From contig JAQSXD010000260.1 of assembly GCA_029266295.1 (NCBI GenBank), positions 1-9,841 on the forward strand: a stretch of 9,841 nucleotides of DNA, read 5' to 3'. Source of the DNA: Bacillota bacterium. GTDB taxonomy: Bacteria; Bacillota; Clostridia; Peptostreptococcales; Anaerovoracaceae. Position 1 is the stretch's first letter. Each line of letters starts with the position of its first letter. The translations under genes and the position numbers were made by a program. Shown piece after piece: positions 1-5,866 of the stretch. The notes under the pieces were generated by a model. That model did no database searches, had not been told where the DNA came from, and saw nothing but the letters and a program-made list of their open reading frames with translations.

Positions 1-122
1 AACAGCTCCAAAGAAGGCTTTTAGGAAAAATTTATCATAAGCAGGTTTTGGTTCTCCAGACTAAAACTCTGTTTGCAGCACGACATGATACTTGAGCATA
101 AAGGACGAAAGGAGTGTTGAAT
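1..122 (+). other. 5' edge: leader of the ABC operon, possibly with the tail of an upstream gene
   Basis: This stretch precedes the permease gene and holds no complete gene. All three plus-strand frames entering from the window edge close quickly, with stops at 22-24, 38-40 and 93-95, so any of them could be the C-terminal tail of an upstream gene. By the usual order of polar amino acid transporter operons that gene would be the solute-binding protein. The translated tails are too short to recognise, so the identity is inference. I saw no convincing promoter or terminator here, which fits read-through from an upstream gene. The last part carries the permease ribosome binding site AAAGGAG at 108-114. 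Confidence 0.35.
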
Positions 123-935
123 ATGGGCTCTTCAGCACCGCAAAATTCATTGGAATGGATCATGCTTTTTCTCGATAAATACGGGGTCTCCTTTCTAAAG
201 GGAGCTGCCCTAACTCTTGAGATTGCAGTGATCAGCACCCTGATCGGATGTGTGATCGGATTTATGGTCGGCATTGTTCAGACCATAGAACTCGGAAATT
301 CGGACCCGCTTTGGAAGCGGCTGATTCTTAAAATCGTGAACCTGTTCCTGTCCGTTTACGTAGAAGTATTCCGGGGAACCCCAATGATGGTTCAGGCAAT
401 GGTGATTTATTACGGTTCCGATACACTGTTCCGGCTGAATCTTGATCCCATTGCCGCCAGCTTTATCGTTGTGTCCATCAATACGGGAGCTTACATGGCA
501 GAGACCGTACGCGGGGGCATCCAGTCAATCAACGCGGGTCAAATCGAAGCGGCGAAAGCACTGGGACTAAGGCACTATTCTACGATGCTTTTTGTCATTC
601 TGCCTCAGGCACTTCTAAACATCCTGCCGCAGATCGGCAATAATCTTATTATTAATATCAAAGACACCTCCGTTCTGAATGTGATCTCCTGCAGTGAGCT
701 ATTTTTCACCACAAGCTCCGTTGTTGGCACCTATTATCGCTATTTTGAACCCTTTTTGATTGCCTGTGCAATTTATCTGTTTATGACATTTACTTTGTCA
801 CGTCTGTTGCGTCTGATGGAAAAAAAGCTGCAGGGGCCGAGAAGCTACCAGTTGGCTACGGATTTCATGGATGATACGTATGGGAACGGTTCATCAGTTA
901 TCGATATGAAAAAGGGCTTTGGAGGGAGGAACTAG
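123..935 (+). CDS. Polar amino acid ABC transporter permease (HisM/GlnP type)
   Basis: Integral membrane subunit of an ABC importer for polar amino acids, which forms the translocation channel and couples to the ATPase encoded next. The 270-residue product starts with a short hydrophilic N-terminus and has several hydrophobic spans. It carries the EAA-loop signature of importer permeases around residues 142-175 (EAAKALGLRHYSTMLFVILP and following), the cytoplasmic loop that docks on the ATPase. The segment 'EVFRGTPMMVQ' is typical of the HisM/GlnP/ArtQ family. I chose ATG at 123 because AAAGGAG at 108-114 lies eight bases upstream; an in-frame GTG at 114 overlaps that site and is unlikely. 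The hydrophilic C-terminal tail after the last span runs about 35 residues. The stop is one base before the ATPase start, so the two are co-transcribed and probably translationally coupled. Substrate (glutamine, cystine, arginine or other) cannot be told from sequence alone. Confidence 0.93.
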   Translation: MGSSAPQNSLEWIMLFLDKYGVSFLKGAALTLEIAVISTLIGCVIGFMVGIVQTIELGNSDPLWKRLILKIVNLFLSVYVEVFRGTPMMVQAMVIYYGSDTLFRLNLDPIAASFIVVSINTGAYMAETVRGGIQSINAGQIEAAKALGLRHYSTMLFVILPQALLNILPQIGNNLIINIKDTSVLNVISCSELFFTTSSVVGTYYRYFEPFLIACAIYLFMTFTLSRLLRLMEKKLQGPRSYQLATDFMDDTYGNGSSVIDMKKGFGGRN

Positions 936-936
936 A

Positions 937-1743
937 ATGAAAGCAGAAGCAATGAAAAATCAGGATGGTTCTGATATCAAAAGAAGAGCAAATGAATGGG
1001 TTGAAAGAGAGCCTATTTTGGAAATACAGCACTTGGGCAAAGCCTTTGGCGATCATCAGGTTTTGCTTGATATTGACTTTAAGACATATCCCAGGGATGT
1101 GATCTGCATCATAGGAGCATCAGGCTCAGGAAAATCAACCCTTCTACGATGTATCAACATGCTTGAGACACCCAGCAGCGGTTTGGTACTGCACAAAGGA
1201 AAGTCCGTACCGGCTACAGGGGTGCATACTGCAGACTACCGTTCAAAAGTGGGAATGGTGTTTCAACAGTTTAATCTCTTTTCCAACCTCACGGTTTTGG
1301 ATAACTGCATGCTGGGGCTCAGAAAGGTTTTAAAGCTCTCCAGGGAAGAGGCCAAAGCACGCTCCATCCAATATCTGATGAAGGTGGGAATGGCCCCGTA
1401 TATCAATGCAAAGCCCCATCAATTATCAGGAGGTCAGCAGCAAAGGGTTGCCATCGCAAGAGCTCTGTCCATGGAACCGGAAGTGCTGTTATTTGATGAA
1501 CCCACCAGTGCGCTGGACCCGGAAATGGTGGGCGAGGTTCTGGATGTGATGAGAACCCTTGCTAAGGAAGGACTTACCATGATCATTGTGACACATGAAA
1601 TGGCATTTGCCCGGGATGTATCAACGAGGACCGTATTCATGGACCGCGGCGTAATCGTGGAAGATGACCGCCCGGAGGTCCTGTTTACTAGACCGAGAGA
1701 AGAAAGAACGAAGGAATTTCTCACCCGTTTTATGGCCCATTAA
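937..1743 (+). CDS. Polar amino acid ABC transporter ATP-binding protein (GlnQ/HisP type)
   Basis: Cytoplasmic ATPase that powers the permease encoded just upstream. All nucleotide-binding motifs are intact in the 268-residue product: Walker A GASGSGKST with Lys66, Q-loop in 'VFQQFNLF', signature LSGGQ at 163-167, Walker B LLFDEP with Asp187 and Glu188, D-loop SALDP, and the switch His220 in 'VTHEM'. This pattern is that of the polar amino acid uptake subfamily. ATG at 937 is supported by GGAGGGAGG at 921-929, seven bases upstream. A TTG at 919 in the same frame would precede that site and is rejected. The protein has about 26 charged residues before the first conserved strand (ILEIQHLGK), longer than the usual N-terminus. 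It is the last gene of the operon and is followed by two hairpins. Confidence 0.96.
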   Translation: MKAEAMKNQDGSDIKRRANEWVEREPILEIQHLGKAFGDHQVLLDIDFKTYPRDVICIIGASGSGKSTLLRCINMLETPSSGLVLHKGKSVPATGVHTADYRSKVGMVFQQFNLFSNLTVLDNCMLGLRKVLKLSREEAKARSIQYLMKVGMAPYINAKPHQLSGGQQQRVAIARALSMEPEVLLFDEPTSALDPEMVGEVLDVMRTLAKEGLTMIIVTHEMAFARDVSTRTVFMDRGVIVEDDRPEVLFTRPREERTKEFLTRFMAH

Positions 1744-1765
1744 AACGGAGGAGTTTCCCATAAAG

Positions 1766-1807
1766 AAGATGCCTCATAACCAACCATCCTTACCGATGAG
1801 GCATTTT
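1766..1807 (+). terminator. First hairpin after the ABC operon
   Basis: ATGCCTCAT at 1769-1777 pairs with ATGAGGCAT at 1796-1804 (nine base pairs). The stem extends outward by a G-U and two A-T pairs, with an 18-base loop, and is followed only by a short T run. It lies 22 bases after the ATPase stop. The weak U-tract makes it a poor terminator on its own; it may serve as a 3' stabilising stem or a first-stage terminator ahead of the stronger one. Confidence 0.5.
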
Positions 1808-1810
1808 CAG

Positions 1811-1844
1811 AAAAAAAAACTGCGGAGTAAACCGCAGTTTTTTT
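1811..1844 (+). terminator. Rho-independent terminator of the ABC operon
   Basis: CTGCGG (1820-1825), loop AGTAAA, then CCGCAG (1832-1837), followed by seven T. Nine A precede the stem and can extend it by pairing with the T run. This is a canonical intrinsic terminator for the ABC operon. Because A and T tracts flank both sides, it could also stop transcription on the opposite strand. Confidence 0.9.
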
Positions 1845-1948
1845 GTTTCGTTCCTGCTATTCTACAATGGCACATTAATTGAAAATCAGATCAATCTCAA
1901 TTCGTTTTCCATTGCGCTTTCAGAAAGCTGGAATATCGATAAAAAAAC
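1845..1948. promoter_or_regulatory. AT-rich upstream region of glyA with inverted repeat GCTTTC-A-GAAAGC
   Basis: Non-coding stretch between the terminator and the glyA promoter. The one clear structure is a perfect 13-base inverted repeat with six-base arms and a one-base centre at 1916-1928, twenty bases upstream of the -35 hexamer. It could be a regulator site or chance. No riboswitch, T-box or small gene was recognised. Confidence 0.3.
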
Positions 1949-1977
1949 TTGATAATTATAGAAAATTTCTATATAAT
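1949..1977 (+). promoter_or_regulatory. glyA sigma-A promoter
   Basis: TTGATA at 1949-1954 and TATAAT at 1972-1977 are separated by exactly 17 bases. The -10 is a perfect match and the -35 matches TTGACA at five of six positions. Transcription would start near 1984, leaving a leader of about 23 bases, too short for a riboswitch. Any regulation should therefore act on DNA at the promoter. Confidence 0.85.
1957..1973. promoter_or_regulatory. Candidate operator: 17-bp palindrome in the glyA promoter spacer
   Basis: TATAGAAA-A-TTTCTATA is a perfect inverted repeat with eight-base arms about one central base. It fills most of the spacer and overlaps the first two bases of the -10 hexamer. A dimeric repressor bound here would block RNA polymerase. 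I do not recognise it as the site of a named regulator, and AT-rich palindromes arise by chance more often than GC-rich ones. Confidence 0.4.
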
Positions 1978-2006
1978 GATACCATTATGATGAAAGGGGA
2001 ACGCAA

Positions 2007-3248
2007 ATGTATTTTAACAATATGGATAAGGTAGATCCTGAAATTAGTGCCGTAATTCGCAGAGAAATGGCAAGACAGGAAAATAAAATTGAACTGATTG
2101 CATCAGAGAATTTTACAAGCAGCGCTGTTATGGAAGCATGCGGAAGTGCGCTGACAAATAAATATGCGGAGGGTTATCCCGGAAAGAGATATTATGGAGG
2201 CTGTGAACACGTTGATGAGGCAGAAAATTTAGCCATCGAGCGTGCAAAAGAACTTTTTCATGCGGAATATGCCAACGTTCAGCCCCATTCCGGCTCCAGC
2301 GCAAATATCGCCGTTTACTTTTCGCTGCTTGAGCCAGGCGATACCGTGTTAGGCATGGATCTATCCAATGGAGGGCACCTGACCCATGGAAGTCCCGTTA
2401 ACATGTCGGGAAAATATTTTAATTTTGTTCCCTACAAAGTAGATTCTGAGACCGAAAGAATTGATTTTGATGCGGTAAGAAAGCTGGCTCTTGAAAATAA
2501 GCCTAAAATGATTGTAGCCGGTGCCAGCGCCTACCCAAGAATTATAGAAGCGGTTAAGTTCCGTGAAATTGCAGATGAAGTTGGCGCACTGCTCATGGTA
2601 GATATGGCACATTTTGCAGGACTGGTTGCTGCAGGATTCCATCCGAATCCGGTAGAGCATGCCCATGTGGTCACAACTACGACCCATAAAACCCTGCGCG
2701 GTCCGAGAGGCGGTGCGATTCTTGGAAAAGAAGAATTCGGAAAGCTTATCGATAAAGCGATTTTCCCCGGAATCCAGGGTGGACCTTTGATGCACATTAT
2801 TGCAGGAAAGGCAGTATGTTTTAAGGAAGCTTCCACCGAAGAATTTGTTGCTTACCAGAAACAGGTTCTGCTGAACGCGCAGAAAATGGCGGATGAACTC
2901 CTTGCACGGGATTTCAAACTGGTTTCGGGAGGAACGGATAATCATCTGGTACTGCTCAACCTGACTAACAAAAATATCACAGGTAAAGAAGCGGAAAAGA
3001 TCCTTGACGAAGCCGGAATCACTACAAATAAAAACACAATACCCAATGATCCCAATGGTCCCTTTGTCACAAGCGGTGTAAGATTGGGAACCCCCGCTAT
3101 GACAACCCGAGGCTTTAAAGAGCCGGAAATCGCCAAGGTCGTTGAAGCAATCGGTCTGCTTTTGAACAACCCGGGCGATACAACCTCTGCCGAAAAAGCG
3201 AAGAACATTGTGCAGGAACTTTGCAATGCTTACCCGCTGTACCGATAA
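2007..3248 (+). CDS. glyA: Serine hydroxymethyltransferase
   Basis: PLP enzyme that interconverts serine plus tetrahydrofolate with glycine plus 5,10-methylenetetrahydrofolate, the main source of one-carbon units for purine, thymidylate and methionine synthesis. Its 413 residues match the family's usual length. Diagnostic stretches are SENF near residue 33, NKYAEGYPGKRYYGG, the Asp/His pair in 'VDMAHFAGL', and 'TTTTHKTLRGPRGG', in which Lys228 is the Schiff-base lysine. 'GVRLGTPAMTTRG' near the C-terminus is the conserved substrate-carboxylate region. ATG at 2007 follows AAAGGGGA at 1993-2000 by six bases. It is transcribed alone from its own promoter, and a shared hairpin separates it from the convergent LysM gene. 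No anomalies were seen in the catalytic residues. The amino acid transporter upstream is a separate unit behind a strong terminator. Confidence 0.98.
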   Translation: MYFNNMDKVDPEISAVIRREMARQENKIELIASENFTSSAVMEACGSALTNKYAEGYPGKRYYGGCEHVDEAENLAIERAKELFHAEYANVQPHSGSSANIAVYFSLLEPGDTVLGMDLSNGGHLTHGSPVNMSGKYFNFVPYKVDSETERIDFDAVRKLALENKPKMIVAGASAYPRIIEAVKFREIADEVGALLMVDMAHFAGLVAAGFHPNPVEHAHVVTTTTHKTLRGPRGGAILGKEEFGKLIDKAIFPGIQGGPLMHIIAGKAVCFKEASTEEFVAYQKQVLLNAQKMADELLARDFKLVSGGTDNHLVLLNLTNKNITGKEAEKILDEAGITTNKNTIPNDPNGPFVTSGVRLGTPAMTTRGFKEPEIAKVVEAIGLLLNNPGDTTSAEKAKNIVQELCNAYPLYR

Positions 3249-3330
3249 CCGCGTTGCGGCGACAGCAAACGCTAGTCTGATGAGCACATAGATAGCAGTG
3301 CTTTAAAGCTAAATAATGAAAATATAGAAA
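3249..3330. other. Short 3' non-coding stretch after glyA
   Basis: Contains two weak hairpins: CCGC-GTT-GCGG directly after the stop (3249-3259), and AGCAC (3283-3287) with GTGCT (3298-3302) and a ten-base loop. Neither has a proper U-tract. No gene seen. Confidence 0.3.
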
Positions 3331-3372
3331 GAAAGCCAGAGTATCATTGTTATGAATGCTCTGGCTATTTTA
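3331..3372. terminator. Bidirectional terminator between glyA and the LysM gene
   Basis: AGCCAGAG at 3334-3341 pairs with CTCTGGCT at 3359-3366, extended inward by a T-G wobble and two A-T pairs, giving an eleven-pair stem. The plus strand continues ATTTTAT, and the minus strand reads TTTC-TTTC and T-rich sequence. It sits between two convergent genes and ends seven bases beyond the LysM stop, so it probably terminates both. Confidence 0.8.
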
Positions 3373-5736
3373 TCAGTTGGGGATGCAAACCTTCGTTCCC
3401 GGTATGCTGAAATCGTCAATGGTCAAAGTTGGATTTGATATCAGCAGACTGTCTGTAATCACAAGCAATTTTTTGCTTATGGAATCCAAAGAGTCACCGG
3501 TTTTAACGATATATGCACCGGCCATTGGGCAGGTTTTAAAGTGATCCTCACTGGGTATTGTTAGCGTCATATTTTCAAGGGAGCCTGAAAAATCTACATT
3601 CGGATTACTGCTTTGAAGAGCACCGAAGGAAATCTCATATCGGTCCAATATCCTTGTGAGCGTATCACCGCGCTGAGTGGTATACACCCGGCTGCTGGCG
3701 GTATTGCCCATATTTGCCGGGGTATTGTTCATATTATTGTTGTTGTTCATGCCGTTTTCCTGCGCAGGGATGCAAAGCTGCATTCCAATTCGCAGATTGT
3801 AAGGATCCAATGTTGGGTTTGCTTTCATTAAAGCATCCAGCGTAATGTTGTAAGTTCTGGCAAGCATGTATAGTGTGTCGCCTGCTGCCACCGTATGGAT
3901 CGTTCCCGAGCAAGCCGGCGCAGCTTCCGGAGTTCTGGATGGCTGCTGCATTGGAGTCTGGTTTGGTATATTCGGCGTTGGGATTGTGGGAACCGTCGGC
4001 ATTGTGGGTCTGGGTGTTGATGGCATGCTTGGGGTGGCTGGCATCGAAGGCATCGAAGGCATCGATGGACTTCCCATTCCGGGCATATTCGGCATAGAAG
4101 GAATCGTTGGTGTTGACGGCATATTTGGCATGCTTGGTGTTGATGGCATGGATGGCCCCATGTTTGGCATAGTTGGCGTCATAGGAGACGTTGGTGTCAT
4201 TGGAGTTCCAGGCATATTCGGCCCTGCCGGAGATGTGGGTGCGTTCGGCATAAATGGTGTTGGTCTCATGGGCATATTGGGCATAGATGGCATGGTTGGT
4301 GTCATCGGTGTCATCGGTGTCATCGGTGTCGCAGGCATGGATGGCATTGTCGGCGTCATGGGAGTGGTCGGCATATTGGGCATAGATGGCATCGATGGTA
4401 TGGATGGCGTACCTGTGCCCGGCATTCCTGGCATAGAAGGTATTGTTGGAGCGCTTGGCATGGTTGGTGTCGTCGGCATAGCAGGGTTTCTCAGCGGATA
4501 TGCCGGACTTCTTGACGGCAGAGAAGCGCTTTGACCTCTTGCAGTGGGAATGCAGAGTCTCATGCCCACTTGTAGCATGTAACAATCAACCTGGGGATTG
4601 GCGTTCATGATATCATCCAAAGTCAGTTTATATTGCTTCGCCAGCATGTAAAGCGTATCACCCGGTTTGACCGTATGAATGATTCCATTGCACACGCCGC
4701 TATGTTGTTCCGGTAATGACAAATGAGTCGGGATGCAGACCTGCTGTCCTATCTGCAGGTTATAAGGATTGACTCCGGGGTTGGCATAGAGGATATCTTC
4801 CAATAGTATGTTATATCGTTTTGCGAGCATGTAAAATGTATCTCCCGCCTGGATCGTGTATACCATACCGTCGCAAACCGGTGTTGGCATAGGCGCAGGA
4901 GCGGGTGTGGGCTTAGGAGTTGGTTTTGGCGTTGGCTTGGGCGTTGGTTTTGGTGCAGGTGCTGGAGGGGTAGGTCTTGGCGTCGGAGCCGGTGCTGGTG
5001 TTGGAGCCGGAGTCGGTGCTGGTGCTGGTGCTGGAGTAGGTCTTGGTGCCGGAGCCGGAGCCGGGGTAGGTCTTGGTGCCGGTTTTGGAGCCGGGGTTGG
5101 TTTGGGAGTCGGCTTCGGCGCGGGTGTTGGAGCTGGAGTCGGTTTTGGTGCAGGTGCCGGAGCCGGGCAAGGAGGACAGGGTATTGGTGCCGGGCATGGC
5201 GGGCATGGGGCCGGGGCTGGACACGTGACGGGCTCCGGACAGGACGGGCATGGTGGCGGAGCTGGGCACGGAGCAGGAATTTCAATTTCCATTTCGATTT
5301 CCATCTCCATTTCCGGCATGATCATCATCGGCGGAGCAGGGCAAGTCATCTCCGGCATAGTCATCGGTGGCGGTGCAGGGCAAGTCATTTCCGGCATGGT
5401 CATTGGTGTTTCCTTCGGGCAAGTCATTTCCGGCATGGTCATGTCGTCAAGACACATTTCCGGCATGGTAATCATCTCAGGACTCGTCATTTCCGGGTTC
5501 TGGAAACCGCAATCAGAGCGCCGCCCCGGAATACAGATTTTCTGTCCATATCGAAGATTGTAGGGGTTAAGTATTTGATTCGCCTCCATTAGCATTGCTA
5601 CGGAAACTCCGTATTTTTGCGAAATGGAATAGAGGGTATCCCCGGATTTTACCGTGTATACCTCTACACATACGTATTCTGTTGGGAGGCTTGGCGCTTG
5701 TGGAAATTTAGGGCTCATACAATTATTGTGAACCAT
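3373..5736 (-). CDS. Six-module LysM repeat protein with Pro/Met/Thr and Cys-rich linkers, candidate spore coat or cortex protein
   Basis: The 787-residue product has six LysM modules, which bind N-acetylglucosamine-containing glycans such as peptidoglycan. They lie at about residues 25-70, 291-336, 352-397, 612-657, 683-728 and 741-786. The first four share a 'GDTLYxLA/S...ANP...NLxxGxxxCIP' pattern; the last two are more diverged. Linkers are low complexity: MTMPEMTCP-like repeats and an acidic EMEIE run (about 82-152), a cysteine/proline block with eight Cys between 157 and 190, PAP/PKPT repeats (196-287), SMPSMPxTP repeats (418-600) and an Asn run near 664. There is no N-terminal signal peptide, no membrane span and no catalytic domain. 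ATG at 5736 follows GAGGTGAT by nine bases; a second Met at codon 7 is an alternative. Signal-less LysM proteins such as SafA and YaaH are made in the mother cell and attach to the cortex/coat interface. That role is inferred here. I saw no convincing sigma-E or sigma-K promoter. Confidence 0.9.
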   Translation of the reverse strand: MVHNNCMSPKFPQAPSLPTEYVCVEVYTVKSGDTLYSISQKYGVSVAMLMEANQILNPYNLRYGQKICIPGRRSDCGFQNPEMTSPEMITMPEMCLDDMTMPEMTCPKETPMTMPEMTCPAPPPMTMPEMTCPAPPMMIMPEMEMEIEMEIEIPAPCPAPPPCPSCPEPVTCPAPAPCPPCPAPIPCPPCPAPAPAPKPTPAPTPAPKPTPKPTPAPKPAPRPTPAPAPAPRPTPAPAPAPTPAPTPAPAPTPRPTPPAPAPKPTPKPTPKPTPKPTPAPAPMPTPVCDGMVYTIQAGDTFYMLAKRYNILLEDILYANPGVNPYNLQIGQQVCIPTHLSLPEQHSGVCNGIIHTVKPGDTLYMLAKQYKLTLDDIMNANPQVDCYMLQVGMRLCIPTARGQSASLPSRSPAYPLRNPAMPTTPTMPSAPTIPSMPGMPGTGTPSIPSMPSMPNMPTTPMTPTMPSMPATPMTPMTPMTPTMPSMPNMPMRPTPFMPNAPTSPAGPNMPGTPMTPTSPMTPTMPNMGPSMPSTPSMPNMPSTPTIPSMPNMPGMGSPSMPSMPSMPATPSMPSTPRPTMPTVPTIPTPNIPNQTPMQQPSRTPEAAPACSGTIHTVAAGDTLYMLARTYNITLDALMKANPTLDPYNLRIGMQLCIPAQENGMNNNNNMNNTPANMGNTASSRVYTTQRGDTLTRILDRYEISFGALQSSNPNVDFSGSLENMTLTIPSEDHFKTCPMAGAYIVKTGDSLDSISKKLLVITDSLLISNPTLTIDDFSIPGTKVCIPN
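3937..4485 (-). repeat. Degenerate 9-bp-based tandem repeats encoding (S/T)MPxxP linker
   Basis: Coding repeats inside the LysM gene, residues 418-600, built on triplets such as SMP, NMP, MTP and TMP. On the plus strand the clearest perfect runs are GGCATCGAA twice then GGCATCGAT (4040-4066), and GGTGTCATC three times plus GGTGTC (4298-4330). Unit length is a multiple of three, so copy-number changes keep the frame and alter only linker length. Confidence 0.85.
4876..5151 (-). repeat. Imperfect repeats encoding PAP/PKPTPAP linker
   Basis: Residues 196-287 of the LysM protein consist of alternating proline with Ala, Lys, Thr or Arg. The plus strand reads as GGTGCTGGT, GGAGCCGG and GGTTTTGGT variants. 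The encoded segment would be an extended, polyproline-like, positively charged spacer between the first and second LysM modules, comparable to wall-spanning spacers. Confidence 0.8.
5281..5493 (-). repeat. Repeats encoding MTMPEMTCP units and an EMEIE run
   Basis: Residues 82-152 of the LysM protein. Four to five copies of a Met-Pro-Glu-Met-based unit, several ending in Thr-Cys-Pro, are spaced by Ala/Pro. A Glu/Met/Ile alternation follows, written in DNA as near-perfect hexamers of TTCCAT and TTCGAT type at about 5281-5316. Each TCP contributes one cysteine ahead of the denser Cys cluster. Confidence 0.8.
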
Positions 5737-5779
5737 AACTTAAAAATCACCTCTCGTTCAAATTTTACTATCATATTAT

Positions 5780-5808
5780 TTTAAAGTAAGTGGATTATGT
5801 GATAAAAT
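5780..5808 (+). promoter_or_regulatory. Possible promoter of the AAA+/M50 unit
   Basis: TTTAAA at 5780-5785 and TAAAAT at 5803-5808 are spaced by 17 bases in the divergent intergenic region, each matching four or five of six consensus positions. The leader would be about 50 bases and would include the hairpin at 5830-5851. In such AT-rich sequence this match is weak. Confidence 0.35.
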
Positions 5809-5829
5809 ATTGGAATAAAGGACAGGCTA

Positions 5830-5851
5830 CCTGAGCTTGCTGAAGCTTGGG
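5830..5851 (+). other. 5' leader hairpin before the AAA+ gene
   Basis: Nine-pair stem from CCTGAGCTT (5830-5838) with AAGCTTGGG (5843-5851), including two G-U pairs, closed by the tetraloop GCTG. It ends two bases before the AAAGGAG ribosome binding site (5854-5860). It has no U-tract, so it is not a terminator; it could influence translation initiation or RNA stability. Confidence 0.4.
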
Positions 5852-5866
5852 CGAAAGGAGTTAAGA

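Noticed and set aside
1664..1882. Plus-strand frame of 72 residues overlapping the end of the ATPase gene
   Set aside because: Out-of-frame extension that runs through both hairpins of the terminator region, with no ribosome binding site and no similarity I recognise.
2361..3287. Minus-strand open frame of 308 residues opposite glyA
   Set aside because: Lies antisense within a gene with full serine hydroxymethyltransferase conservation, has atypical composition and no recognisable domain.
3866..4534. Plus-strand open frame of 222 residues with collagen-like Gly-X-X periodicity
   Set aside because: It is antisense to the Met/Pro/Thr repeat of the LysM gene. Pro codons read on the other strand give Gly, and the triplet repeat keeps stops out. 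It has no convincing ribosome binding site, and the opposite frame has clear LysM domains.
3734..4585. Minus-strand open frame of 283 residues in another frame of the LysM gene
   Set aside because: Out-of-frame reading of the same triplet repeats with an implausible His/Asn/Asp-rich composition and no domain.
4040..5500. Repeat-rich block that might be mistaken for a CRISPR array
   Set aside because: Repeats are short 6-9-base coding units without unique spacers, and the whole block is in frame inside the LysM gene.
4856..5563. Plus-strand open frame of 235 residues, Gly/Val/Ala-rich
   Set aside because: Antisense image of the Pro/Ala/Lys linker of the LysM gene, for the same reason; its composition is only a complement artefact.
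5737..5810. Sporulation sigma promoter for the LysM gene on the minus strand
   Set aside because: AATATGATA (5777-5769, minus) resembles a sigma-K -10, but no matching AC element sits about 16 bases upstream, and no convincing sigma-E pair was found. The match is too weak to annotate.
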